From NCBI GenBank assembly GCA_027596035.1, contig JADGJA010000040.1, forward strand, positions 1 through 62,093: a stretch of 62,093 bases of DNA, given 5' to 3'. Under the pieces are notes generated by a model, which was not told the DNA's origin, made no database searches, and saw only the letters and a list, made by a program, of their open reading frames with translations. This document shows, in pieces, positions 43,806 through 54,644 of this stretch (position 1 is its first letter; every line of letters begins with the position of its first letter). A program made the translations under genes and the position numbers. The DNA is from Thoreauomyces humboldtii. Its lineage: Eukaryota; Chytridiomycota; Chytridiomycetes; Spizellomycetales; Powellomycetaceae.

Positions 43806-46800
43806 TGAAGGTACTCCTATCGACCATGGGAGCTACCTAATCTTTTTCGTTCCTTTTGTTAATATATTGGAAGTGTGCCATAAGGCAACTCGTAGTGATA
43901 GCCAGGAGAGCAGGGGTCAGACAGACCGTGTGGTCCGGACGGCTGGACGGCGCCGTGGCCTTCAGACCCCCAGCTTTCGCCAACGACCACCAAACCACCA
44001 ACCACATCAGCGTCCGGCACGTGGGAGGACCATAACGCCGCCTGGCCTCCTTCATCCCACTTACGATCCATACAGTACGCTCACAGATACGCACCGGGAG
44101 GAGCATCCGCTTTTTCTGAAAATGTTGGCAGGGAACGGTGTCTCTCCTGCTGTCCTTCCGTCCCTCTCAAACGAGGATGTCGACCGTGTTCTGAGAACCA
44201 TCGCCGATCCGGCGTCAGAAAGCCCCTTCAAACCTACTCCGCGCGTGGACGCTCGTCGGGTGAAAGGCGCAGCTCTGATCGAGGAGGTTGAAAGAAACAT
44301 ACGCAACGGTATCCCCATCGTCATTGAGAACTGCCTCGAAGCCTGGGCACCGACACCAGAGGATGCGGCTTCCGATGCTGCCCTCTTCAGCCCCAGGTGG
44401 CTGCTGGAAAACTTGAAAGATGCTCCCGTGCAGCTGCGCAACGTTTGCAACAACGACGATTTCGACGCAACGATGGGAACATACCTTGACTATCTCGCTG
44501 AAAAGTCACCTGAAGAGAGACGCAAGGAGCGCAATGTTCTCTACGGAAAGGATGTATCGTGCCCTGCTTCTTGGGCGGAGCGCACAATGCTCAGGATGCC
44601 AGAGCACTTTGTTTACAAAGGTTCCAACGACTTGGTCAGTCTGCTCCCACCAGACCTGCAGTCCGAGAACCTCATGGCCTACATCGGCAATGAGGGAACC
44701 ATGACGCCTGGACATACGGATCTGTGTGGCTCGGTCGGTCAGAACATCATGGTCCACGCCGAAGCCAACGCTCGTGCCATCTGGTTCATGGCCGACTCGG
44801 CGTCCCTCCACAAAGTCAACCAGTTCTGGAAAGACCATAAACAATCAATCTACCAGGACAACTTCTTTGCTCCCGTCGAACTCCTCGAAACCGCACCTTT
44901 TGACGTGTACGTCGTGGAGCAAAGGCTCGGCGATTTTGTGATCGTTCCGCCGGAAAGTGCGCATCAGGTCTACAACAAGGGGGGTGTGAACATTAAGGTA
45001 CACGAGTTAGAAAGTCAAAACAGCAGATCGAAACTCGGATCTCTCATCTTTTCTCGTTTCGGCCGGATTATCGTAGGTGTCATGGAATCGCGTAACGGTG
45101 GACTCGCTCTCGCGGTGTGTTCGCGACGTGTTGTCAGAATACCGAATTCATATGCGTCCGGAGACGTACAGGATAAAGGCCCTTGTGCATCACACACTTC
45201 TCAAATTCACCCAGATTCTTGCTCAAGAAGAACTACCGAGCGGGCTCGATATCGATAAATTCCGAGCGGACTTTCGGTCTGTCATCGAGTCGTTTGCCAT
45301 CATTGCGCAGGCAGAGTGGATTGAGGGCGAGCCAACGGTCGTTCCGACGCTTTGGGACGACGTCAATGAACCTCACATGCGTGTTTGTGATTTTTGTCGT
45401 GCTGATATCTGGAATCGAGGGTTCAGCTGCAAAAAGTGTGCGACGGGCCATGGAACCAAGCCTCGAACACCTAGACCTATTGCTCCAGGCTCGGCTGGAG
45501 ATGGTCGCCTGGATCATGGGGCTGCAACCGTTGCCACACCGACGAGTTCGAACCCGATATCCAGCGTTGACTCCCGGCAGTCGTCGCCTCATCAGGTGGA
45601 TACGATTCAGCCTTTGGAGAAACAGCGAGACTCTTCCACCCTTGTTCCTCAAGACGCTGAAAGTTGTTGCACACCGCAGCAAACCAGTGTATCGTCAGCA
45701 ACCTACGTGAAGGAAGGCGGACAGCATCCGGAAAGCGCTAGTAGCGCCGCAACTCCCGGAGAGAAGTCTCAATCGGACATCATCATGGAGAGACTGAGAG
45801 CCTCCCTCAATGGCAGTACCCCAGCGCCAAGTTGTCATGCCGATGCCAATGGAGTGCAATCCAACGGTAGTGGGAGCATGCATCTCAACATCCCGCACAA
45901 CGGCGATCACATCAACGGAAATATCTCTCATGCCAGCATAACGAAAGAAAAGGATGATAATGTAGTTGCGGCCGAATCGCCCTTGGAACCGATGCAGATT
46001 GATGTAGACACTTCCCAAGCACAAACTTTCGCGGTACTGCCGGAAGGGATCATTCATCACCACCAGCCACTTCCCGCAAACGATGCCGGCCATCTCGACG
46101 ATGAATTCGACATCTGCCTCGACTGTTACGCGCAAGGTCGAAGCTGCCCGCACGAGAAAGATATGGAGTTTCACGAGTACATCTCAATGAGGTCGCTCAG
46201 CACGCAGCTAGTCACTGCTATTAAGGCTCTGAACAGCGTCTCCCCGCCCCCAGAACACATCTCTCAGGAATGGATCGACAGGTATAAGCTACTATCTCGT
46301 TTCACAGCCTCGAGCAAAAGTCTAACCTACTGGAGTAGCCTTTTGAACGGCACATCTCCGCGGGTCCCTGTTGCCACTATCGCCCACGAAATTTGGATGG
46401 CTCGTACGGAGGTAAGATTCGTTTTTCAAAGTCCTCTTCCTTTTGCGGGATGCTGGAATGGTAGACTCATCATGTAGTTCATGTACAGCGGCCCCTCAAA
46501 AGTACTTTGGTCAATTCCGGGAAGGCCTGCCACAATTGTCGTGGATCGGGTATTGACTCCTGGTATGTGAGGAGATTACTACCAATTATTTTTGTGTACA
46601 ACATGCTGACCGATATGTGTTCATTAGGATGCTGGTTTCGGACGGATGCGGGGCTCCTTACTGTGCTCGATGTCTATGGCACCGCAACGGAGAGCGATTC
46701 GTGGAAGTAAAGCAGGTGAGTAAAGGTTAGTTTTTGAGTAGCTTTTCGCGATAGGTAACTGAAGTATTTGCGATCTTTCGTAACGTAGAACCGGGATTGG

Positions 46801-47845
46801 CAATGTCCTCGGTGTCGGGGTAAGACGCAATGCAGAGTGTCTATCCAATCACCTCGCTGACTGTTTTTTCCTCAGGAACATGTAACTGTATCAACTGCCT
46901 GAAGAGTTGGGATGCCAGGAAGCCCGTCCCGTTTCCGAGGGTCTCTGGGGAGCTGGTCTTCCTGAGTGAACAGGCGCACTACTTGGACTACCGTCACAGC
47001 AACGTCCTCCCTTCTGACAAGGCATACCCTACCGGTCCTGCCTACAAGCATACCTTTCGCGTCGAGCCGCCGCCGGTGAGTTTCCTCATTGACATTTGAT
47101 CCAAAAAGCGTTACATGCTAATTATGCGAATGGTAGGTCGAATTTACTCGGGAGATCGTAGGCGCAACGCGCACCAAGAGACGTGCACCTCCAGAGATCT
47201 CGTTGGCCCCTCCACCAAAGAGATCCAAGCGCTCGCCGGCCGCTACCCCTGTCTTCGAAGCGACAACAGAGAAGAGCACAAGGCAGAAAGTCATCAAAAC
47301 CGAGAATCTCGACAACGATGGCTTCGCGACGCCGAAACCGGTATCGTCGTCCAAGGTTCGTGATGCATGGCCTGCTCCTTCTTCATCCGAGAGATCTCAG
47401 GAAGAGCTCACCATACTTTGTACACCCTCAGTCACACAAGAAGGGAGCAGCTCGACCAAAGTCAGGCGGAAGCACGTCCGCTCTCCCGACCCCCACCGCA
47501 AACCGTGTCAAGAGCAAGAATTCTGTCATCGCTACCCCCGGTTCCGCTCCGCGCGCGTCGGCGAGATCTCCGAGCGCTACAGGCCTGGACGTTTCCTCCA
47601 CAACACGCTTTTCGAAGGACTTGACAACATTGAACGTACCACGGATCAACCTTGGAACCGGGACGGACAGCCGGAGTGCGGAAAAGTCGTGTCGAAGGTT
47701 GCTGCTCAAGGAAACTCTCGATCCTGCTTTCTGCAAAGACTTCTTCGTGGAATGCATGGCCCAGACCCAGGAGAACGGTGCTCTCTCCGGAGGCATGTAC
47801 CTCCGTTCCATCTACCAAGCCATGACCGGGTCGTTACCAAAGTAG
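43780..47845 (+). CDS. JmjC-domain histone demethylase with 4CXXC_R1 zinc finger
   Basis: Fe(II)/2-oxoglutarate-dependent lysine demethylase. The JmjC domain shows MTPGHTDLCGSVGQN (iron ligands H and D) and VIVPPESAHQVYNKGG (distal iron His). After a helical stretch and a Cys-rich piece (VCDFCRADIWNRGFSCKKC ... DICLDCYAQGRSCPHEKD) comes a zinc finger spread over several exons. It reads GKACHNCRGSG, MLVSDGCGAPYCARCLWHRN, WQCPRCRGTCNCINCLK, the CDCA7-like 4CXXC_R1 type. The C-terminus is basic and disordered, ending MTGSLPK. Introns at 44998, 46411, 46562, about 46715, 46820, 47074 and 47356 are phase-consistent. The frame is open from 43780 but overlaps the receptor's stop, and the first later Met is 44122, so the true start is unresolved. 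Confidence 0.88.
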
Positions 47846-48378
47846 GGGTTTGCCTTTCGAACGTACGGAGGGTTTCCCTGGCCCCTTCTTTCGCGCAGTC
47901 GTACGTAGCTCTCGTAATTTCATATTCGAATCAAAATTTGTCCATCTTTTTGTCGAACGCAACAGTACTTTTGGAGCGCGGAGGTTGCAATCGGCGCTGT
48001 CTGACAAGCCCACGTTCGTCGAAATGACAACACCAGCCGACATCGCCGAGGCATCTTTGGAGCAGCACAACAGAGGGATACTGCACAGATGTCCTTCGCC
48101 TTTTGGTCAACTGATCTGTCCGATGAAAAGACACCGAACGCTGGGAGACATTGTCGTGGTCTTGCTCTTTGTTTCCCACGAGCGCCGCTGGCAAAACCAC
48201 ATAGCTCTCCAATAGGGGAACTGTCCACTCTATCATCGGGCTTGATACTGAAAGAGGAAGGCCGGCGTAAGGGGAAAGGAGAGATGCATAACTGGTATTT
48301 CACCCTTTTGCCTAGTCCTGTCTCCACTCTGATGTCCACGTATGTCCCAAGTCTACCCCCCGTCTCCCCGAGCGCGTC
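47846..48378. other. Intergenic between convergent genes
   Basis: 3' flanks of the JmjC gene and the membrane protein. Two minus-strand frames of 100-140 codons cross it without family features; not called. Confidence 0.4.
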
Positions 48379-49300
48379 TCACACATGATGTGTGTCGTGA
48401 ACGACGACAGCAGCCGCATGCGTATCGTGGCCTCCATGCGCCCCGTGACCCTTGTCATCCTTTTTCTTGAGAAGCAGCACGACCTGCAGCTTCTGGACAA
48501 TCCTGAACTCGATCCAGTACGTTGCTGCCGCGATCAAGATGAGGACCGTTGCGGCTGCGCTTAGGTATATTGGAGGACCGAGCTTGGCTGTTTTGTCGCC
48601 TTCGGTCTTCTTGATGAGGTCCAGCGTGCATTCAGAGAAGACATAAGTCAAGTAGCAACCAAAACTGGAGGATGGAGGAACACGTGAGCAATCGACATAC
48701 GATATCTGGCCGCCTGGTCGACTATTCTCACATGGTAGCGATGGCCGCGATGCCGCTGTAGATAGCAGGTTGTTGGAACGAACGATGGAGGAACGTCTGC
48801 ACCAATGCCAGAGCCGTAGCCAACCAACCGAGGATCTGGATGAAAAGTTGCCATAGAACGCTCGAGCGATCTGGGCGATGGGTTACACCGTCATTGAGTG
48901 CCGAGACAAAAAGCCGCCCTGGAATCTAGCTGACAGCAGTTCCTCACCCGCGCTCGGGCTCTGAGAGTAGTCAAAGCAGGGTCGTTCGAACGCCCAGCAG
49001 TATCGCGTCGGGTAGGGTGTCGACGGTCTCTCTACCGGGCGGTAGCCCCATAGTGCTGTCTCGTACTTTTTTGACTTCACCCATGCAAGGTCCCTGCAGA
49101 ATTGAAGGCTTTCGGTCAGTCTCCAGATGACCATCATCGGCGCGGTTTCCCACACGACGACTCACTTGAGGAAGGGAAGGGGGAGTCCACCCAATATAGA
49201 GAGCGTGAGCAGAATCTACGATGGTCCCACTGATCAGAACCATCGGAGTGAGATGATTGCTGATCGCACTCACCAATGCAATTGTGAGGCAAACATATCC
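48379..49300 (-). CDS. Multi-pass membrane protein with His-rich tail, 5' end unresolved
   Basis: A spliced minus-strand gene with at least four hydrophobic segments: LGYVCLTIAL; LFIQILGWLATALALVQTFL; AIYSGIAAIATIFGCYLTYV (made by joining 48732 to 48664); and YLSAAATVLILIAAATYWIE. Between the first and second lies a loop with DLAWVKSKKYETALWGYRP and two Cys. The C-terminus is Lys then His-rich (KKKDDKGHGAHGGHDTH). Joins at 48665-48731 and SPSA|DRSSV are phase-consistent; the join giving YIGDLAW is plausible. No start codon was placed; exon 1 may lie beyond 49300. I do not recognise the family. Confidence 0.55.
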
Positions 49301-49596
49301 AAGGCTCTGTCGTTATGCCAGCATGTTGAGGCAGGACGTGTGGCAGGAATGAGCAGTGTCACTGGGAGAGATGGCCACTAGGTTTTCCCGCTTGCTGATA
49401 GTCTTCACTGACTTCAACTGGATCGAACAATCATCCCTGGGACGATCTGCGACGACGATACATGTGCACCTCTGTCGAAATTTGAGACAACGCGCAGCAC
49501 GGACACCTGTTTCGCGATCCAAGGGTGGACGTTGCTCATCCTTCATTGTCCACTCTCGCGCGCCGAAAGGCACGGACATCAAACTACGCCACCGCC

Positions 49597-51960
49597 TCAC
49601 ACCGGCCTGAGAAGATCCGCCGCACCCGGTGACGCCTCCCAAGCGTCCATCAAGGCACCGACCGAGTCGGAGGCTGCCTGCACGAGCATCTCGTGTTCCT
49701 TTGCTTTCGTCTCGAACTCTCCCTTCTTCGTCCCTTCCGGCGCAAGGGCCGCTAAACTATGAGCACAGGCTCCCGCCCAAACGTCGCAGTGAGCCTTCCT
49801 CGCCATCGTGTAGGCCGTCATGGCCATCTTCTCGGCTCGTGGAGCGTCGAGACCGTAGAACAGGTCTCCTAGGAGGCCGACTGAGATGTACCGGAGTTCT
49901 GGGCAACCGAGGGACGTGTTCTGCTTGATGCATTCGAGAAGGCTGCATCTGAAAAGGAAAAAAAAGTCAGAATTGCTCGCACTGGGGCTGGGAAGTGAGG
50001 ATCGAGCCACTTACTTTGTCTCGCGGATGTTTCCGGCAACAATGAATCCTACTCCAGCAGCTAGCTCCAAAAGCGCGCCAAAGCCCGCCGACCCAACGTT
50101 GGCATGCGATGCGGACACCTGCAACTCAGTCTGCAGCTCACGCATCGAGTTGGTTGCCTGCCGTAAAAGCGATGAGAAAGGCGCTCCGAAAACAAAGCGC
50201 ACGGCAACCACTCACATCAGCAACATCTGGCGGTTCCGAGACAAAGACCATCAAGACCATATGTGCCTTAGCCAAAAACGCGATTTCGCGATTCCCTGCG
50301 TGAGTGGCTTTCTGGAGCCAAGCTCTGGCAGACCCCACCCGCTTGGCGGCAAGGTTCAGTAGCGCCCACTTGAAATATACGAGCGCACGATATTTTTCCC
50401 AGAGAATCGGATCCGACCGCGTCCATTCCATCAACTTCATCATCACCTGGCGGAGGACGGGTTAGAAAAGACTGTGATTATGGGTCTGTTCAAAAGAACA
50501 TACCTTGAAAGCATCAGACAGCTCCCCGCGTCTGATTGTAACCTCCGCCAAATGTCGCAGAAGCAGGATCTTCAGTTCCAGCAGCCAAACGTTCATGGAA
50601 GGCGGTGGCCCAGCGGTTGGCAAATGTGCAGCTACAATCGAAGTGAGTTGGTAACAGTACCGGCGTTGAACTCTCTGACCACGAAAACATACCCTTTTCC
50701 CTGGAAACCTCCTCTGGTAAAAGAACGAACTGTTTGAGCTTCTACAACGATCTCTTCCCGCCTCGGCCAAGCCTACTTTCGACAGCCTTGAGTCCCTCGA
50801 TGAGATGTAACCGAGCCTTCACTGTATCGCTGAACCTGTGGACCAATCCCGACACCAAGAATATCAACGCGAGAAGGTACGCTCTGGGCAGAACGGCCAC
50901 TTGTAGGGACAGCGGTGTGGCGACCGTGGGATCGTTTCCGAGGAGCAAGACACGAGCGGAGCCGGCGTCCAGTTCGGCTTCTGTGCTCGCGGAGGGGTTC
51001 TCCACGAGGCTGTGAAGATCTGGAAGGTGAGTTCGAGCGGCTTCGGTGGCGCCGATGTGCAGAGAGTAGATGATGGCGGTCACGTCGTAATAGATCCGGA
51101 GATGTTCATGCTGAACCAGTGGTGGTGATGGAGGATGTACAGTCGCGGTTGGTTCGAGATCTGTCGTAACGGGTGGCAGAACTACAGTGACTTCGAACAT
51201 TCCCTTCAGTAGATTCATGGGCTCGGCAGCAAGAGATGTGGCTTGGGCTTTCAATAGTGCGTGCACGAGTGCAATCAACAAGAAGGCCTATATAATGTAC
51301 TTTGTCAATCTTATTTCCAGGATGATGAAAGAATCTGATACGTTCGCACCTGGACATCAAGGTCTCCATAGGTACCTGCAGCTGACGCCGCTGCCAGGAG
51401 GATCGAGTGGCAGCCGCTGATGTCGCCGTCCTGTGCGTGCAGATGAGCTCTCCGAAGAGCGAAATGGTAGTACCATCTACGCAGACCCGCTCTAGAGAAA
51501 GCGACGAGTCGCATGAGATGATGACAGCCTGCAGGACTCTTCCCGCATGACCGTAGATGATGTCTCACCTCGCGGCCTCGTCGGCGGCGGCTTTCAAAGC
51601 GTTGCGGACCGTCTTGGTCCCACTTCCGCTCCACAGCTCTACGTCGCACTGCAGATCCCTCACGAGCATATCCAGGTCGAGCATCGTGGGTCCTCGAGCC
51701 AGCAAGGCTGCCTTGACCAGGTGTCGGCCGGCTGCCTCTGCGTTGTCAGGCGTGGCGTGGATAATCAGGAGTTCCGCTATCCGACATCGGGTCAACGCTT
51801 CTGTTCGTGGAGTGACGATGTTTCCGACCAGGACAGCTTCCAGGGCTCGAAAGGTGGCCACGAGGTAACTGTGTGGTCGGTCCGAGGTGGTGGCCAGACG
51901 AAGGTGGTGCTCTGCCAGCGCCCAAAGGAGCTGATGGGGTTGATCGATGCAAGCTGCCAT
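49597..51960 (-). CDS. MAU2: Cohesin loader subunit MAU2/SCC4
   Basis: The partner of SCC2/NIPBL that loads cohesin on chromatin. It is a TPR superhelix. Several exons join in phase. The first starts MAACIDQPHQLLWALAEHHL and has TFRALEAVLVGNIVTPRTEA and LTRCRIAELLIIHATPDNAE. Later exons give WYYHFALRRAHLHAQDGD, EHLRIYYDVTAIIYSLHIGA, MNVWLLELKILLLRHLAEV and EIAFLAKAHMVLMVF, ending with ELRYISVGLLGDLFYG and DVWAGACAHSLAAL. The order and spacing follow animal MAU2. Start at 51960, the first Met of the conserved block. The short exon EVSREK near 50700 and the exon around 50200-50020 are less certain. Divergent from frataxin. Confidence 0.82.
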
Positions 51961-52277
51961 ACCGATGCTGCTAATATCAGGCGGCGAACGAAAGATACCC
52001 GACCAGCAACTCGGATAAGGGGGGTTCGTCCAGCACGTCTGTTGACCGAAATGTTCCTGCTTCAACAAACGTCGGCGGACGAGAGACGGAAATCCCAGAG
52101 GAAAGTCCAGTCCCATCGGACGGCACGGTTTGCGTTTTCTCTCTCTCGTCATTCGCCAACGCAGACTCCTATTTACCTGCCCTTTTTGCCACGCCTTCCT
52201 TCCTTCCTCCGTTCTGACGGTGGTGACATTCGCCCTCCCATAAAAGCACTTCCCAAGGCTCCCTCAGGAACATCAAC
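51961..52277. promoter_or_regulatory. Shared divergent promoter of MAU2 and frataxin
   Basis: 317 bp between start codons. Inferred from arrangement; a long plus-strand frame through here is a shadow of MAU2. Confidence 0.35.
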
Positions 52278-53005
52278 ATGGCGCATCTCTGCCGGAATCT
52301 CGTCGGCTCTCAGGTCTTCACCGCTCGTCTCGTGCCTTCCATTGCCCGCCTCCTTTCCCTCCAACCTCGGCTGCTCCCGAGTGCCCCGCGACCTTCGTAC
52401 GCTCGATCGGCCTGCGCATCCACCAACGCTCGCATATCCAACCAACCGCCATCTTCAACATCACCAAAATCCTCCTCCCCGAACCCTTCGCCGGGAAACC
52501 CCATGCCTCCACCGCCAACTGACAAGCCTGTCGTCTCGGAACGGGACTACCATCGCCATGCCGATGCCACCATGGACGACTTGGTAGATTCGCTGGAGGC
52601 TCTTGGAGAGGAGATCGAAGTGGAGGGCTTTGACGTTGTCTACGCTGTAAGTCAAGACATCTATCAAGCAGACAAGGATGCATCCTTAACTCTCGCGTTG
52701 TCGCCAACCGCAGAGTGGAGTGCTCAACTTTTACCTTGGAAACAAGGGCACCTACGTCGTCAACAAGCAACCACCAAATCGGCAAATATGGCTTTCGTCT
52801 CCTGTTAGGTGCGTGAACTTCTGATGTTCTCGATCCGACAGGGACGCTGATCTGTTCTTGTCTTCCATTTAGCGGACCGAAACGCTTTGACTACTCCCTG
52901 GAAGCGGAGGCTTGGCTGTGCGTAAGGACGGGAGAAGAGCTTGTTGGGCTCCTCAATACGGAACTATCGTCTATGCTCGATCGTAGGGTCGATCTAGCGA
53001 CGTAG
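52278..53005 (+). CDS. YFH1: Frataxin, mitochondrial iron-sulfur cluster assembly factor
   Basis: Stimulates cysteine desulfurase during Fe-S cluster assembly in the mitochondrial matrix. Exons 52278-52646, 52714-52808 and 52873-53005 give 198 residues. A long Arg/Ser/Pro-rich presequence (about 85 residues) precedes the domain. The acidic first helix is [20 protein letters not shown]; the sheet shows [36 protein letters not shown] (with the conserved Asn-Lys-Gln and Trp) and SGPKRFDY. The closing helix is [16 protein letters not shown]. All hallmarks of frataxin are present. Confidence 0.97.
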
Positions 53006-53327
53006 GTTAAATAGTGAGCAGACTTCATTGAGGGAATCGGCTAATTGAAGGGTCACACTTTGGTTTCGTTGCCACGTGCGGTATTTGTTCTTCGTTACTT
53101 CAGCACGATCATGAACAGATCGCTTGCTGCTCATTCTACCACCCTCCAGTAGTCCCCTTCCCCTAGACCTTCCTCCATATCAGGACCTTCCTCCGCATTG
53201 CCGTCAGCGCTGTCAGACTTTAATGTCCGATTAAGTCGGACTTCTCCGATTTTCAAAACTCGTCATACCAGGTAACGGGTCCGTAGACTTCCTATGGTAG
53301 CCTTCGAACGACGTTCTCGGCGAGCAT
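53006..53327. other. Intergenic, nothing recognised
   Basis: 322 bp between frataxin and glyoxalase II, both on the plus strand. Confidence 0.4.
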
Positions 53328-54500
53328 ATGATGAACAGGACTCCACTTCGTCGCATTACCCTTTTATCAAAGCAGCTCACTACTTCATCACTTCGTTCTT
53401 TCTCAGCCATGCGCATCACTCCCATTCCATGTCTAAAGGACAATTACGCCTACCTCCTGCAGGACTCGAACGGAACGGTATCGAGCGGGTTCCGAGGTTC
53501 CATTGCATAACCGGTGCGTGTAGTTCTGAACGTTTATCTGTAGGCTGTTGTGGTTGATCCCGTGGAGCCACATAAAGTCCTGCCCGTCGTGGATAAAGCC
53601 AAAGTCTCTTTGAAAGGCATTCTGACCACAGTAAGCCCTCGGAGTTCTGTTGTGGTCCTCGATTCAATCATAGCTTTACTGATTGGTTTACACTCCTCAG
53701 CATCATCATGCGGTAAATATCTGGCACTCGACATATCCACAGCTACCTAGTGTTCAACCTTGCGCCTGTAGGATCATGCCGGAGGAAACACAGCACTTGC
53801 AACTCCTCGCGCAGGACTTCAGGTCTGGGGATCCGGCGATGGTCGCATCCCGGCTCTCACGTCCGCTGTTCGGGACAAGGAAACGTTTCGCATCGGAACC
53901 ATGACTGTGACGCCGCTCTTTGTCCCTGGTCACACGACTGGATCCGTTGCGTTTTACGTCGTCGATGATGTCGCCCCTTCGGAAGGGGCTGTGTTCACTG
54001 GCGACACGCTGTTCATCGGAGGGTGCGTGGAAGGCGATGTGCGGTGGAGGGACTGGCTCAGAAGTACTGAATAGTATTCCTCACTAGGTGCGGTCGCTTC
54101 TTTGAGGGAACTCCTCCCATGATGTACGCATCGCTGTCTACTCTTGCTGCGCTTCCGGATAACACGAAAGTGTACTGCGGGCACGAGTACACTCAGGTAT
54201 GCATCTAACGAGGCTTTCGTATATTGAGTTCGATAGTTGATTTGCGTTCGTTCTTTCTTCATGTAGGCCAACCTGAAGTTCGCCGCTCACGTTGAACCAT
54301 CTAACAAAGCCGTATCGGACAAGATTGCATGGTGCGAAGTGAATCCTTGCAGCGTACCGTCCACCATCGGAGAAGAGAAGACGTACAACCCGTTCTTGAG
54401 GACAGACAGTCCCGAGATCAGAAAGTCGGTCGGTGCTGCCGAAGGAGAGGCCAGCGACGTTGTGCTCGGAAAGTTGAGAGCTATGAAGGACAAGTTCTGA
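53328..54500 (+). CDS. GLO2: Glyoxalase II (hydroxyacylglutathione hydrolase)
   Basis: Hydrolyses S-lactoylglutathione to lactate and glutathione, the second step of methylglyoxal removal. Exons 53328-53477, 53544-53630, 53701-53712, 53772-54022, 54088-54196 and 54267-54500 give 280 residues. Metal ligands: TTHHHADHAGGN (split over three exons, the middle one 12 nt), [26 protein letters not shown] and VYCGHEYTQ. The C-terminal glutathione-site region ends [14 protein letters not shown]. An N-terminal Arg/Ser/Thr-rich leader ([16 protein letters not shown]...) looks mitochondrial. A second in-frame ATG ([16 protein letters not shown]) matches the start of cytosolic forms, so two isoforms are likely. 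Confidence 0.96.
53701..53712 (+). other. 12-nt microexon of GLO2 encoding His-His-His-Ala
   Basis: catcatcatgcg lies between cctcag and gtaaat. It supplies the metal-binding HxHx of the THHHADHAGG motif, which can be built only if this exon is included. Phase 0 on both sides. Confidence 0.85.
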
Positions 54501-54644
54501 TCTGCTGCTCGAAATGTAGTAGAGAACTCGAACATTTCTTCTTATGCAGACTATTTTGGTTATGCGCCACCCCAATCATCATTTATCAGAAGTGGTTGCA
54601 TTATTCTCTGGCGGGGACTACCCGCCCGTTCCAGTCTTCCCCTC

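Noticed and set aside
51547..52587. 346-codon plus-strand frame across MAU2 exon 1 and the frataxin start
   Set aside because: Shadow of MAU2 and of frataxin in another frame; residues are low-complexity and lack domain features.
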